A DNA stretch of 64,000 bases from Marinobacterium iners (GCF_017310015.1 NZ_CP022297.1:2666001-2730000), one strand, 5' to 3'. Numbered from the stretch's first letter, positions 9,279 through 18,271 are shown. The notes: generated by a model not told the origin, from the sequence alone. Translations and numbers: made by a program.

Positions 9279-9646
9279 TGAAGCCACGGTATCTGCGTCC
9301 CTCTCGGTCCATGCCCGAGATCTATCTGTACCGTGAGCCCATTGATTTTCGCAAGCAAGCCAATGGCCTGGCGGTGCTGATTGAGCAGGAGTTAGGGCGT
9401 AGCCCCTTCACTGGTGCCCTGTATGCGTTCACCAACCGGCAGCGTAACAAGATCAAGTGCCTGATGTGGGAAGACAACGGTTTTATCCTCTATTACAAGG
9501 CGCTGGCCGAAGAGAAATTCAAGTGGCCCAGCCCGGCTGATGAGCTGATGCCGCTGACCGGCGAGCAGATCAACTGGTTGCTCGATGGTTATGACATCAG
9601 TCTGCTGCAAGGCCATAAAACCGTACATTATGAGGCCGTTGGATAG
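9278..9646 (+). CDS. tnpB: IS66 accessory protein TnpB (copy B)
   Basis: 122 residues of the IS66 Orf2 family. It is nearly identical to copy A, with LIEQELGRSPF in place of LVEQELGHSPF. It lies between tnpA and tnpC in the standard IS66 operon order. Confidence 0.95.
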   Translation: MKPRYLRPSRSMPEIYLYREPIDFRKQANGLAVLIEQELGRSPFTGALYAFTNRQRNKIKCLMWEDNGFILYYKALAEEKFKWPSPADELMPLTGEQINWLLDGYDISLLQGHKTVHYEAVG

Positions 9647-9692
9647 CGGGTTTTGGGTGCTTCAACTGGCTGTTTTTGATATAATTTTGCCC

Positions 9693-11315
9693 ATGAAAAC
9701 ACAGCCCGAAACCACCTCAAAGATGCCTGAACTCAGCGGTTTATCGACCGCTGACTTGCTGTCGATGGTGGCTGGTCTACAGCAGCAACTCCAACATCAA
9801 GAGCAGCATATCCAGAAGCGCGAGCAATACATCCTGCTGCTGGAAGAGATGCTGCGCTTGCAGCGCATCCAGCGGTTCGCGGCCAGCAGTGAAAAAACGG
9901 TCCACCAGATCCACCTCTTCGATGAGTCCGAGCTGGAAGCCGAGATCGATCAGCTGCGGGATCAGCTCCCGGATGATATTGAAGTTGCTGAAGACGATAC
10001 TCCTGCTGCCGCGTCTACACCCAAACGCCGTCAGCGTGGCTTCTCTGATAATCTGCTGCGTGAGCGCATCGAGCTGTGCCTCAGCGATGAGGAAAAAGCT
10101 GGGGCAGTGAAAACCTTCTTCACCAAGGTCAAGGAAGAGCTGGAATACATCCCGGCTCAGCTCAAAGTGCTGGAATACTGGCAGGAAAAAGCGGTGTTCG
10201 AGCAGGACGGTGATGAGCGTATCCTGGCCGCGGCTCGCCCGACACACCCGCTGGGCAAATGCATCGCTACTCCGGCCCTGCTGGCTTACCTGATCACCTC
10301 CAAATATGCCGATGGCTTGCCGCTCTACCGTCAGGAGCAGATGTTCAAGCGTCTGGGCCATGAGCTGAGTCGCACCAGCATGGCCCACTGGATCATCCGT
10401 CTGGATGAGGTGTTCAAACCGCTGATCAACCTGATGCGGGAAGCGCAGAACAGTGCGGCCTACCTGCAGGCCGACGAAACCCGCATCCAGGTACTCAAAG
10501 AGGATGGCAAAGCTGCCCAATCCGATAAATGGATGTGGGTGACCCGAGGCGGACCGCCGGGCCAACCGTCCGTCCTGTTCGCCTATGATCCCTCCCGAAG
10601 TGGAGCGGTGCCCGTGCGCCTGCTCGATGACTTCAAGGGTGTGCTGCAGGCGGATGGTTACTCCGGTTATGAACCGATCTGTTCAGCCAATAAGCTGACC
10701 CGCATTGGCTGCTGGGATCACGCCCGCCGCAAGTTCATCGAAGCGACCAAAGCGGCCAAGCCGGCGGGTAAAGGCAAACAGGCCAAGCTGTCCAAAGCGG
10801 ATGTGGCACTCAGTCACATCAACAAACTGTATGCCATCGAACGTCAGATCAAGGACCTGAGCATTGCCGAACGCTATCAGATCCGTCAGGCATCGAGCCT
10901 GCCTCGACTGGAAGCGTTCAAGGCCTGGCTGGACGCCAACGTGGGTCGCGTGATGAAAGGCGGGTTAACTCGCAAAGCTATGGAATACACCCTGAACCAG
11001 TGGCCCACCCTGATCGGCTACTGTGAGCGGGGTGACCTGCACATCAGCAACGTGCTGGCCGAGAATGCCATCCGTCCGTTCGCCGTGGGTCGCAAGGCCT
11101 GGTTGTTCGCGGATACCCCGCAGGGCGCTCACGCCAGCGCCACCTGCTACTCCCTGATCGAAACGGCCAAAGCCAACGACCTGGAACCCTCGGCGTACAT
11201 CCGGCATGTGCTGGAGCGTATCGCCAACGCCGACACACTGGAAAAGCTGGAGCGACTGCTGCCCTGGAATGTTGAACTGGAGCGGACTTCAAAAAAAGTG
11301 GCGCAGTACAGTTAA
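9693..11315 (+). CDS. tnpC: IS66-family transposase TnpC (copy B)
   Basis: 540 residues from MKTQPETTS; the frame is open further upstream into tnpB. The DDE residues sit in the same motifs as in copy A (LQADETRIQ, LQADGYSGY, LAENAIRPF). The N-terminal coiled coil is shorter and has a different sequence (QQQLQHQEQHIQKREQ). The gene is intact, so this copy may be active. Confidence 0.95.
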   Translation: MKTQPETTSKMPELSGLSTADLLSMVAGLQQQLQHQEQHIQKREQYILLLEEMLRLQRIQRFAASSEKTVHQIHLFDESELEAEIDQLRDQLPDDIEVAEDDTPAAASTPKRRQRGFSDNLLRERIELCLSDEEKAGAVKTFFTKVKEELEYIPAQLKVLEYWQEKAVFEQDGDERILAAARPTHPLGKCIATPALLAYLITSKYADGLPLYRQEQMFKRLGHELSRTSMAHWIIRLDEVFKPLINLMREAQNSAAYLQADETRIQVLKEDGKAAQSDKWMWVTRGGPPGQPSVLFAYDPSRSGAVPVRLLDDFKGVLQADGYSGYEPICSANKLTRIGCWDHARRKFIEATKAAKPAGKGKQAKLSKADVALSHINKLYAIERQIKDLSIAERYQIRQASSLPRLEAFKAWLDANVGRVMKGGLTRKAMEYTLNQWPTLIGYCERGDLHISNVLAENAIRPFAVGRKAWLFADTPQGAHASATCYSLIETAKANDLEPSAYIRHVLERIANADTLEKLERLLPWNVELERTSKKVAQYS

Positions 11316-11345
11316 GGGCAAGTGGGTCGTTTTAACGGCGTGTAC

Positions 11346-12100
11346 CTGAAGAACAGCAGAAACAGCTGCAAAGCGTGGCTGCAGCCGCCAACGAGATGGC
11401 CGCCACCGCCACCCAGGTGGCCAACTTGGCCGGTCAAACGGCCCAGAACGCCGGCAGCTCCGAGCATGAAGTCAGCGCCACCCGCAATACCCTCAAGTCG
11501 ACCGTTGACGAAATCGGCAACATGTCCGGTGCACTGGATGACGCTTCAGAGAGTATTGGTCAGGTTGCCAGCCGCAGTGACGAAATCTATAAGATTATCG
11601 AGACCATACGGAATATCGCCGAACAGACCAACCTGCTGGCCCTGAACGCCGCAATAGAAGCCGCGCGCGCAGGTGATCAGGGACGTGGCTTCGCGGTGGT
11701 TGCTGATGAAGTCCGAAACCTTGCCAGCCGCACGCAGGACGCTACCGGCGATATCGACACACTCATTTCAGCCCTGAAACGCGATGTGGATGACAGTGTC
11801 GGTCGCATGCAGCACTGCCGTGGCATGGCCGCTCAGACCGTCGAGCAGAGTCACTCCAGCTATCAGCGACTGGAAGGCGTCTCTTCACGCATCACGGCCA
11901 TTTCTGAAAACACCACTCAGGTCGCGACTGCTGCCGAGGAACAGAGCATGGTGAACGAAGAGATCAACCGCAACATCACCAGCATCGGCGATTCGGCCGA
12001 TGTACTGGCGCAGGCTGCCGCACAGGTCACGGCACTGGGTAAAGAGGTATCAACCAGCGCCGCTCGCCTTGACCAGCAACTGGGTCGTTTCAAAGTGTAA
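11346..12100 (+). pseudogene. Methyl-accepting chemotaxis protein, fragment 3 of 3 (signalling domain)
   Basis: This is the 3' piece of the split chemoreceptor. It encodes the cytoplasmic coiled coil with the highly conserved hairpin tip (EQTNLLALNAAIEAARAGDQ, then GRGFAVVADEVRNLA) that binds CheA and CheW. It ends at a natural stop at 12098-12100. Without the upstream parts it lacks a start and membrane anchor. The frame is intact and continuous with fragments 1 and 2 once both IS66 elements and one copy of each octamer are removed. Confidence 0.92.
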
Positions 12101-12126
12101 GTACACGCCGGCCCGACACCGGCAAA

Positions 12127-12170
12127 TGCCTTGGCGCTCAACATGATCATTCATGGCGAGCGCCAAGGCA
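12127..12170. terminator. 13-bp inverted repeat after the chemoreceptor gene
   Basis: TGCCTTGGCGCTC (12127-12139) and GAGCGCCAAGGCA (12158-12170) are perfect 13-bp arms around an 18-base loop, 26 bases past the chemoreceptor stop. No T run follows on either strand. It may be a transcript-end hairpin between the convergent chemoreceptor and YebC-type genes; intrinsic termination is not certain. Confidence 0.5.
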
Positions 12171-12286
12171 GCTCTGCATATGGCGATAACCGCTTTTACG
12201 TCAGGCCCTCCTGCTCGGCCTGATCGCTCAGTAGGCTGGCCTCTTTCTATTCACTACGGGACGGTTTTTGGCCTGGGGCAGTCCTT

Positions 12287-13003
12287 TCAGAACTCGACGT
12301 TATGGTACACCTGCTGTACATCGTCCAGATCGTTCAGCATAGCCAGAAACTTCTCAAACATCGCCACATCGTCACCACTGAGGCTGGTATAGCTTTGCGG
12401 GATGAACTGAATCTCATCAACGTCGAAATCAAGATCGCCAAAGCGCTCGATCAGTGCGGTCTTGGCCTTGAAATATTCAGTGTTCGGCGCGAAGACGGTA
12501 ATTTTGCCGTCTTCAAGCTCGATATCGGTAACGTCAACATCCCCTTCCATCAGGGCTTCAAGCACCGCTTCTTCATCATCGCCAGCAAAGACAAAGATGG
12601 CACAGTGATCGAACATGTGGCTGACACTGCCCTGAGTACCGATCTTGCTTTTGGTCTTGGTGAAGGCCTGGCGCACGTCGCCGAAGGTGCGGTTGGGGTT
12701 ATCGGTCAGGCATTCGATGATGGCCATGCTGCCACCGGGGCCGTAACCTTCGTAACGCGCCGGGGAGTAGTCTTCGCCGCCAGCCCCCTTGGCTTTGTCG
12801 AGCGCCTTCTCGATCACGTGCCCTGGAACCTGCTCCTTTTTCGCTCGATCAATCAAGCCACGCAGCGCCAGATTACCATCGGGGTCGACCCCACCCGATT
12901 TGGCCGTGACATAGATTTCGCGCCCGTAACGGCTGTAGAGCTTGGCCTTCATGTCTGATGTTTTGGCCATCGACTCTTTGCGGTTCTGATACGCTCTGCC
13001 CAT
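12287..13003 (-). CDS. YebC/PmpR-family regulator (YeeN type)
   Basis: 238 residues of the YebC/TACO1 family. Recognisable segments include VDPDGNLALRGLIDRAKKEQVPGHVIEKALDKAKG, the central RYEGYGPGGSMAIIECLTDNPNRT and GSVSHMFD. Members were described as DNA-binding regulators. More recent work on the family links it to relief of ribosome stalling at proline-rich stretches. The protein starts MGRAYQN with a longer N-terminus than classical YebC, as in the YeeN subgroup. The gene stands alone and converges on the broken chemoreceptor gene. Confidence 0.9.
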   Translation of the reverse strand: MGRAYQNRKESMAKTSDMKAKLYSRYGREIYVTAKSGGVDPDGNLALRGLIDRAKKEQVPGHVIEKALDKAKGAGGEDYSPARYEGYGPGGSMAIIECLTDNPNRTFGDVRQAFTKTKSKIGTQGSVSHMFDHCAIFVFAGDDEEAVLEALMEGDVDVTDIELEDGKITVFAPNTEYFKAKTALIERFGDLDFDVDEIQFIPQSYTSLSGDDVAMFEKFLAMLNDLDDVQQVYHNVEF

Positions 13004-13164
13004 GGGTGGTTACTCCGATAGTGATCGTTAAAGCTGGCGATTTTACTGCGATACGCGCGGGCTGGATACTGCGCATTTCAGGCGTTGTACGCCCCCCCAT
13101 GGGTGGTCATACCAGACCGATTGCAAGAGAATTAAGTTGGCCAAATATGCATACCCCAATTTTT

Positions 13165-14460
13165 GGTAGTGTTCAGAATTCTGTGTCATTTCTTTAGACT
13201 GAACCGAAAAGAGATGACTCATGACCAAACCTACATTCGATATGGATGCCGCACTTCAAGCCCTGCGTGAGGGCAAAGACCTCACCGGCAAAGACGGTAT
13301 CCTGACCCCGTTGATCAAGCAACTCACCGAAGCCGCCATGCAAGGTGAGCTGGAGGCCCATCTAGCCTCGGAGGACACGGCCAACCGCAAGAACGGTTCC
13401 AGTCGCAAGACCATGAAAGGTCCGACTGGCAGCTTTGAGCTGGACGCACCAAGAGACCGGACCGGCTCCTTCGAGCCCCAGATCGTCAAGAAGCACCAGA
13501 CCTACCTCACTGACGAACTGGAACGTAAAATCATCGCCCTGTTCGCACTCGGTAACAGCTATCAGGACATCCGTACGCACATCGCCGAGCTGTATGGTGT
13601 TTCGCTCTCCAACGGCACTATCAACGCCGTCACCGACAAACTGCTACCGGAGCTGCAAGCCTGGCGTGAGCGTGACCTGGAAGCTATTTACCCCATTGTC
13701 TGGCTCGATGCCATTCACTACAAAATCAAAGAGAATGGGCGCTACGTCAGCAAGGCGATCTATACGCTCCTTGGCCTGAACATCGAGGGCAAGAAAGAAC
13801 TACTCGGCCTCTACCTCTCGGACCAGGAAGGTGCTCACCACTGGCTCAGTGTACTCACGGACCTCTACAACCGGGGCGTCAAAGATATCCTGATTGCCTG
13901 TATCGATGGACTGAAGGGCTTCCCCGAAGCCATTGAGTCGATTTACCCCGACACCGAGATCCAGCACTGTATCATTCACCAGATCCGGAACTCGATGAAG
14001 TACGTTGCCTCGAAAAACCAGAAGGCCTTTATGGCCGACCTGAAAGCCGTCTACAAGGCTGCCACACTCAATGCCGCCGAACTTGCGCTTGATGACCTGG
14101 AAGCCAAGTGGGGCGATAAATATCCCATGGTCATCAAGTCTTGGCGGGAAAAGTGGCCCACGCTCTCAGCCTACTTCAAATACCCCGATTACGTGCGCAA
14201 GGCGATTTACACCACCAACGCGGTGGAAGCCGTACACCGCCAGTTCCGCAAGCTCACCAAGACCAAGGGCGGCTTCGCCAATGAGAACAGCTTACTCAAG
14301 CTACTCTATGCCGGTATACTCAAGTCCTCTGAGCGCTGGACGCACCCCGTGCAGAACTGGAACTTGACGCTGTCACAGATGGCCATCCACTTCCCAGGGC
14401 GCTTGGAACATCACATCAGCCTATAAGGCTGGTTGGCTGACACAGAGTTTTGAACACCCT
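13165..14460 (+). mobile_element. IS256-family insertion sequence
   Basis: A single transposase gene is bracketed by imperfect inverted repeats. On the left, GTGTTCAGAATTCTGTGTCA starts at 13169. On the right, read inward, GTGTTCAAAACTCTGTGTCA starts near 14458. The two 20-mers differ at only two positions. Exact outer ends and the expected 8-9 bp target duplication could not be fixed; flanking ATTTTTGG and ATTTTTCC are similar but not identical. The right end lies about 20 bp from the stop of the DUF4435 gene. Confidence 0.85.
13221..14426 (+). CDS. IS256-family transposase
   Basis: 401 residues, full length. The mutator-type DDE core is visible: YPIVWLDAIHYK holds the first Asp, ILIACIDGLKGFPEAI the second, and IYTTNAVEAVHRQFRKLTKTKG contains the conserved TNAxEsxxrxxR region with the catalytic Glu. 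The family signature DTEIQHCIIHQIRNSMKYV is present near residue 250. The gene is intact. It sits immediately beside an AT-rich defence pair and may have helped bring in or fix that block (inference). Confidence 0.95.
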   Translation: MTKPTFDMDAALQALREGKDLTGKDGILTPLIKQLTEAAMQGELEAHLASEDTANRKNGSSRKTMKGPTGSFELDAPRDRTGSFEPQIVKKHQTYLTDELERKIIALFALGNSYQDIRTHIAELYGVSLSNGTINAVTDKLLPELQAWRERDLEAIYPIVWLDAIHYKIKENGRYVSKAIYTLLGLNIEGKKELLGLYLSDQEGAHHWLSVLTDLYNRGVKDILIACIDGLKGFPEAIESIYPDTEIQHCIIHQIRNSMKYVASKNQKAFMADLKAVYKAATLNAAELALDDLEAKWGDKYPMVIKSWREKWPTLSAYFKYPDYVRKAIYTTNAVEAVHRQFRKLTKTKGGFANENSLLKLLYAGILKSSERWTHPVQNWNLTLSQMAIHFPGRLEHHISL

Positions 14461-14481
14461 CATTTTTCCGTAACTTTTAAC

Positions 14482-15366
14482 TTATGCCGATTCCAGCTGG
14501 CTTATTATCTTCTCATAATAAGAATCACATGAACTAATTTGTTTATTTATATATCTTTCTAACATGGCCGATTCTAATAAACCAGTTGGAATAGATGTCA
14601 AACTAGAATTTCTTTTTACTATAAAATTTATTACCGTTACAGAAAGAGCAGCTAAAAGCTTGCCGTAATTATTATTTATAGGACAAACTCCATCTAAATC
14701 AAAATTCATATTCACCGGTCTATTTTTCAAATTAACCTTTTGCTTTTTTATGAAATTAATAACTTGAATCTTATTTATCTTTGAAGATCTTTTATTATCA
14801 AAAAACCTATCACCTTTTATTTCTGTTATGAATTTTATTCCTTGCGATCTAAATATAACCTCTACTCTTAACAAACGTCTGCTAATTCTCAAAAAATCAG
14901 CGTATGCAGAACTAACTTCTTCTTTTATTTCTTTTGGTAGTTCTTGATCTAATAGAATTGATTTTATTTGATTAATTGTATTGATTTCTGTATAAACATC
15001 GTTTTCCCAGCTATACCCCTTTGTATGCAATATAAATGGTGACTCCACAGGGGGATTAGTAATAAAGTCAAGATCTCTATCAAGCACCAAAGCTACATTT
15101 TTAATTTCTTTTGTGATTATTTTATCTCTGATTTGCTTAGAGGCAGTTTTTGACCCTAATGACCTAAACTGAACTTTTCTTCTAAATTTAGCCGCATCAA
15201 ACAATCCCTTCCAAAATTTAATATCTATTGACTTTGTACCAAACCTCCCATTTTCCACATCATCAATAGAAAAGCTTCTATCGCCACCTTCTGTATATAT
15301 AATCAATTCAGTATCAAAGAAAAGATGGCCATTGGACAATCCAGAATTTGTTCTAGTGAATGACAT
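14482..15366 (-). CDS. ariB: PARIS-like effector AriB (DUF4435, TOPRIM-type nuclease)
   Basis: 294 residues of the DUF4435 family, which has a TOPRIM fold. Visible candidate catalytic residues are Glu26 in IIYTEGGDRSF and the acidic DRDLD cluster at 96-100 in LVLDRDLDF. In PARIS systems the ATPase AriA holds AriB, which is released as a toxic nuclease when a phage anti-restriction protein is sensed, stopping translation and aborting infection (established for the family). The gene shares one base with ariA (TAATG), so the pair is translationally coupled. It is markedly AT-rich against the GC-rich surroundings, a sign of transfer. The assignment to PARIS is by domain pairing and gene order. 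Confidence 0.8.
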   Translation of the reverse strand: MSFTRTNSGLSNGHLFFDTELIIYTEGGDRSFSIDDVENGRFGTKSIDIKFWKGLFDAAKFRRKVQFRSLGSKTASKQIRDKIITKEIKNVALVLDRDLDFITNPPVESPFILHTKGYSWENDVYTEINTINQIKSILLDQELPKEIKEEVSSAYADFLRISRRLLRVEVIFRSQGIKFITEIKGDRFFDNKRSSKINKIQVINFIKKQKVNLKNRPVNMNFDLDGVCPINNNYGKLLAALSVTVINFIVKRNSSLTSIPTGLLESAMLERYINKQISSCDSYYEKIISQLESA

Positions 15367-16649
15367 TAAAACATTTTCTCCATGTCAAAAACCTTATCAC
15401 CAAAAATACTAACAACATCAGGAGAGTGAGTGGCAAAAATAATTTGAGAATTAGGGTTTATTGCCCTAAGATTTTCAACCAAACTTTCTTGCCACTTCAC
15501 ATGCAAAGATAATTCAGGCTCATCCGCAATATAAACCCAAGGCTGCTTCTCTTGTAAAAGAGCTTCTCCCAGAACAATTAATAATTGTTTTTCACCTGAT
15601 GATAATCTATGAAGAGGGAGGTCTTTCCCAGACTGAGTAATTATTTGCAATTCATTTTGAGCATTAATAGAGAATTCTTTTCTTTGCATCATAGAATTTA
15701 TTATTTTAAGAAATGTATCTCTAGGCTCAAAAATAACTTTTCTTTTTTCAATCGACTTATTCCACTCTTCGACAATATAATCGATTCTTTCAGTACCAAT
15801 CAAAACTGATATATCGGTCGTATTAAGTGGCGAGTTTTCTTCAGATGATAGCTTTTCTTTTGCTTTAGCCAATATATCAAAGTGACTATCAATCCGTTGG
15901 CCAAATTCCTTTGGCTTAACTTTAAACTGGTTAAAAATCCCAATTAACGCTTTCTTTTCTTCTTCAATATTTATATTTTTTGCATTTGAGAAAAATGGTT
16001 TCCCTGACCTTCTATAGAGTAGTGACAAAAAGACTTCTTTTTGAAAGTTTTCGAACTGCTCAGAACCAGCTTTGCCCAATGTTGAAAAATATCTGACAAG
16101 TCTATTTACTAATTCCTTTAGCTTTCGATCAACAGTAGAAATATTCTCTTCATCATAATCGTCTTGATTTGCACTAGACCTATTCACAGACAACCAGCTG
16201 ACATTCACTAATCCTTCAAGGGAGTGATTAAGGCTCTTCCGACCATGCCGTCGATATACTTCTCTTTCAAAAAAGTTACGAGGATAGCGACGCAACATCA
16301 TTTGCTCTTCAAAATCGTCTAATGATAGCTTTAAAGGTTTCTCACTAGCTGATTCTTTAATTTCATATACAATAGAAGAGAATGGTGTTTCTGTGCTTGG
16401 AGTCTTTGTAATAACTACTGATGGCTTTTTTCTGCTCGAGTTAGACTTTAGCTTGATGAATATTTTAGAAAATTCTAGCCTATCTAATTCAGAAAAATCT
16501 GCTTTAAGCGCTGCAACAATGATATTTATTGCTGTAGTTTTTCCTGAACCATTGATTCCAATAACAAAATTTACATCATCATGAAAATCAAAGCTCAAGA
16601 TGCGTTCACCCCAAAATCCTTCGACTGTAACACTCTCAACAAAATTCAT
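15366..16649 (-). CDS. ariA: PARIS-like sensor ATPase AriA (AAA_15/ABC-type)
   Basis: 427 residues. It has the ABC/SMC-type ATPase layout: Walker A GINGSGKT at residues 31-38, signature LSSGEKQ near 347, Walker B VYIADEPELSLH near 370, and switch histidine in FATHSPDVV near 403. The middle is a long lysine- and glutamate-rich helical insertion. AAA_15 followed directly by DUF4435 is the diagnostic order of the PARIS anti-phage system, where AriA forms a cage that senses viral anti-restriction proteins (family knowledge). OLD-family nucleases carry the same ATPase but fuse it to TOPRIM; here the two parts are separate genes. Codon usage is AT-rich throughout. Confidence 0.8.
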   Translation of the reverse strand: MNFVESVTVEGFWGERILSFDFHDDVNFVIGINGSGKTTAINIIVAALKADFSELDRLEFSKIFIKLKSNSSRKKPSVVITKTPSTETPFSSIVYEIKESASEKPLKLSLDDFEEQMMLRRYPRNFFEREVYRRHGRKSLNHSLEGLVNVSWLSVNRSSANQDDYDEENISTVDRKLKELVNRLVRYFSTLGKAGSEQFENFQKEVFLSLLYRRSGKPFFSNAKNINIEEEKKALIGIFNQFKVKPKEFGQRIDSHFDILAKAKEKLSSEENSPLNTTDISVLIGTERIDYIVEEWNKSIEKRKVIFEPRDTFLKIINSMMQRKEFSINAQNELQIITQSGKDLPLHRLSSGEKQLLIVLGEALLQEKQPWVYIADEPELSLHVKWQESLVENLRAINPNSQIIFATHSPDVVSIFGDKVFDMEKMF

Positions 16650-17014
16650 TTTTATTCCATTATTTCAATATAATAAAATTTCAAAAATTAAGAATAAGGC
16701 CTAATAAACATCATTAATCATCAATTTAACCTCACATGAAAAATCAAAGCATTAAATGCTTTAAAAACACTTCCACGTAATAACTTGTAAATTAGCTATT
16801 TCACCACCACGCAATATAGTAGAAAATAACTTGAAGGAACCAATTGAAAAGTTTAAAAGCAACAGAACTACTAACCATCCCTGCCATCAACCCATCCCCT
16901 TTTCCCTGTCATTGCGGCCACCGACGTCCTGCTGGTGGATTTTTAGACTTTACCAATATGTAGCGTCAAAGCAACACCCAAAAAGGCTAATACGGTCACA
17001 CCTGAACACCACAC
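16650..17014. promoter_or_regulatory. AT-rich upstream region of the PARIS-like pair
   Basis: These 365 bases hold no convincing gene. The first 200 bases share the low GC of ariAB and should contain its promoter. A perfect dyad AAAGCATT-A-AATGCTTT lies at 16746-16762, about 100 bases upstream of ariA, and is a possible operator. GC content rises towards the thiolase terminator, so the boundary of the acquired block probably lies around 16,850-16,900. Confidence 0.4.
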
Positions 17015-17040
17015 AAAAAAAGGCCACCCAAAGGTGGCCT
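17015..17040 (-). terminator. Rho-independent terminator of the thiolase operon
   Basis: On the minus strand, AGGCCACC-TTTG-GGTGGCCT forms a perfect 8-bp stem followed by seven T residues, 50 bases past the thiolase stop. It ends the three-gene acyl-CoA operon. Confidence 0.9.
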
Positions 17041-17089
17041 ACTCTCATTCAAGAGCCAAGGGCAGAGATGTAATCCATGCAAATACTGA

Positions 17090-18271
17090 TTAGAGCAGCT
17101 CAACAGCCACGGCTGTCGCTTCGCCACCACCGATACAGAGGGATGCAACCCCTTTCTTCAGGCCGCGCTGCTTAAGGGCGTTGAGCAGCGTGACAAGAAT
17201 GCGTGAGCCGGAGGAACCGATCGGGTGCCCCAGGGCGCAGGCGCCGCCGTAGACGTTGACCTTGTCGGCATCCAGACCCAGTTCGTTGATCGCCAGCAGG
17301 GAAACCACGGCGAAGGCTTCGTTGATCTCGTACAGATCCACCTCGTCCTTAGTCCAGCCCGCCTTGTCGAGCACCTTCTGGATGGCGCCGATCGGGGCGA
17401 TGGTGAACTCGGCCGGCAGCTGGGCGTGGGTGGAATGCGCCACGATACGCGCCAGCGACTTGACGCCGCGCTTGTCGGCTTCGGCCTGAGTGGCCAGCAC
17501 CAGGGCGGAACCGCCGTCGCTGATGGAGCTGGAGTTGGCCGCGGTCACCGTGCCGTCCTTCTTGAACGCCGGCTTCAGCTGCGGGATTTTGTCCGGGCGG
17601 GCGTTGCCCGGCTGTTCGTCGGTGTCGACAACGGTGTCACCCGCACGGCCCTTGATGGTAACCGGGGCGATCTCGTCCTTAAACCAGCCGTTCTCGATGG
17701 CGGCCAGTGCCTTGGTCAGTGAGCCGATGGCAAACTCATCCATCGCTTCACGAGTGATATTGAAGTCATCAGCAGAGCGCTGGGCGAATACACCCATCAG
17801 GCCGCCTTCGTAGGCGTCTTCCAGTCCGTCGAAGAACATGGAGTCCAGTACCTGGCCGTGGCCCATACGCATGCCCGAGCGGGCTTTCGGCAGCATGTAG
17901 GGCGCCTGGCTCATGTTTTCCATGCCGCCGGCGATCATGATACTGGCGCTGCCCGCCTTGATCTGGTCGTGGGCCTGCATGACGGCTTTCATGCCAGAGC
18001 CGCACATCTTGTTGATGGTGGTAGCACCGGCCGCATCCGGGATGCCGGCCTTGCGAGACGCCTGACGAGCCGGGGCCTGACCCAGCGCACCGGGCAGTAC
18101 ACAGCCCATGATCACTTCATCAATATCGCTCGGCTGCAGGCCGGCACGTTCGATGGCCGCTTCGATGGCCACTGCACCCAGGTCCGGTGAACGCACGTCG
18201 CTCAATGCGCCCATCATGCCGCCCATGGGGGTACGGGCCGCACCCAGAATCACAATGCTGTTGTCTGACAT
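17090..18271 (-). CDS. Acetyl-CoA acetyltransferase (thiolase)
   Basis: 393 residues, standard for thiolase II. The nucleophilic cysteine lies in INKMCGSGMKAV (about residue 90). NEAFAVV supplies the Asn/His motif, GGACALGHPIGSSGSRI the catalytic His region, and CIGGGEATA the C-terminal acid/base Cys. It catalyses thiolysis of 3-ketoacyl-CoA or, in reverse, condensation of two acetyl-CoA. It is the last gene of a probable operon with a short-chain dehydrogenase and an acyl-CoA dehydrogenase. Such a set degrades a short- or branched-chain acyl-CoA (inference). It could also act in polyhydroxybutyrate supply, but no phaB or phaC is present here. Confidence 0.93.
   Translation of the reverse strand: MSDNSIVILGAARTPMGGMMGALSDVRSPDLGAVAIEAAIERAGLQPSDIDEVIMGCVLPGALGQAPARQASRKAGIPDAAGATTINKMCGSGMKAVMQAHDQIKAGSASIMIAGGMENMSQAPYMLPKARSGMRMGHGQVLDSMFFDGLEDAYEGGLMGVFAQRSADDFNITREAMDEFAIGSLTKALAAIENGWFKDEIAPVTIKGRAGDTVVDTDEQPGNARPDKIPQLKPAFKKDGTVTAANSSSISDGGSALVLATQAEADKRGVKSLARIVAHSTHAQLPAEFTIAPIGAIQKVLDKAGWTKDEVDLYEINEAFAVVSLLAINELGLDADKVNVYGGACALGHPIGSSGSRILVTLLNALKQRGLKKGVASLCIGGGEATAVAVELL

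Larger units (their letters stand above)
8877..11345 (+). mobile_element. IS66-family insertion sequence, copy B
   Basis: 2469 bp, ends GTATCCGCCC at 8877 and GTACACGCCG read inward from 11345. The perfect 8-bp duplication CTGAAGAA lies at 8869-8876 and 11346-11353. It is oriented with the chemoreceptor gene, opposite to copy A. The coding regions are close to copies A and C, but there are scattered differences throughout, a different left terminal sequence, and a tnpC that is 14 codons shorter. It is therefore a distinct isoform rather than a product of local duplication. Confidence 0.96.

Noticed and set aside
9777..10565. Antisense frames of 200-260 codons within the three IS66 tnpC genes
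   Set aside because: They mirror the real transposase codons and recur in every copy for that reason; no start signals or protein family.
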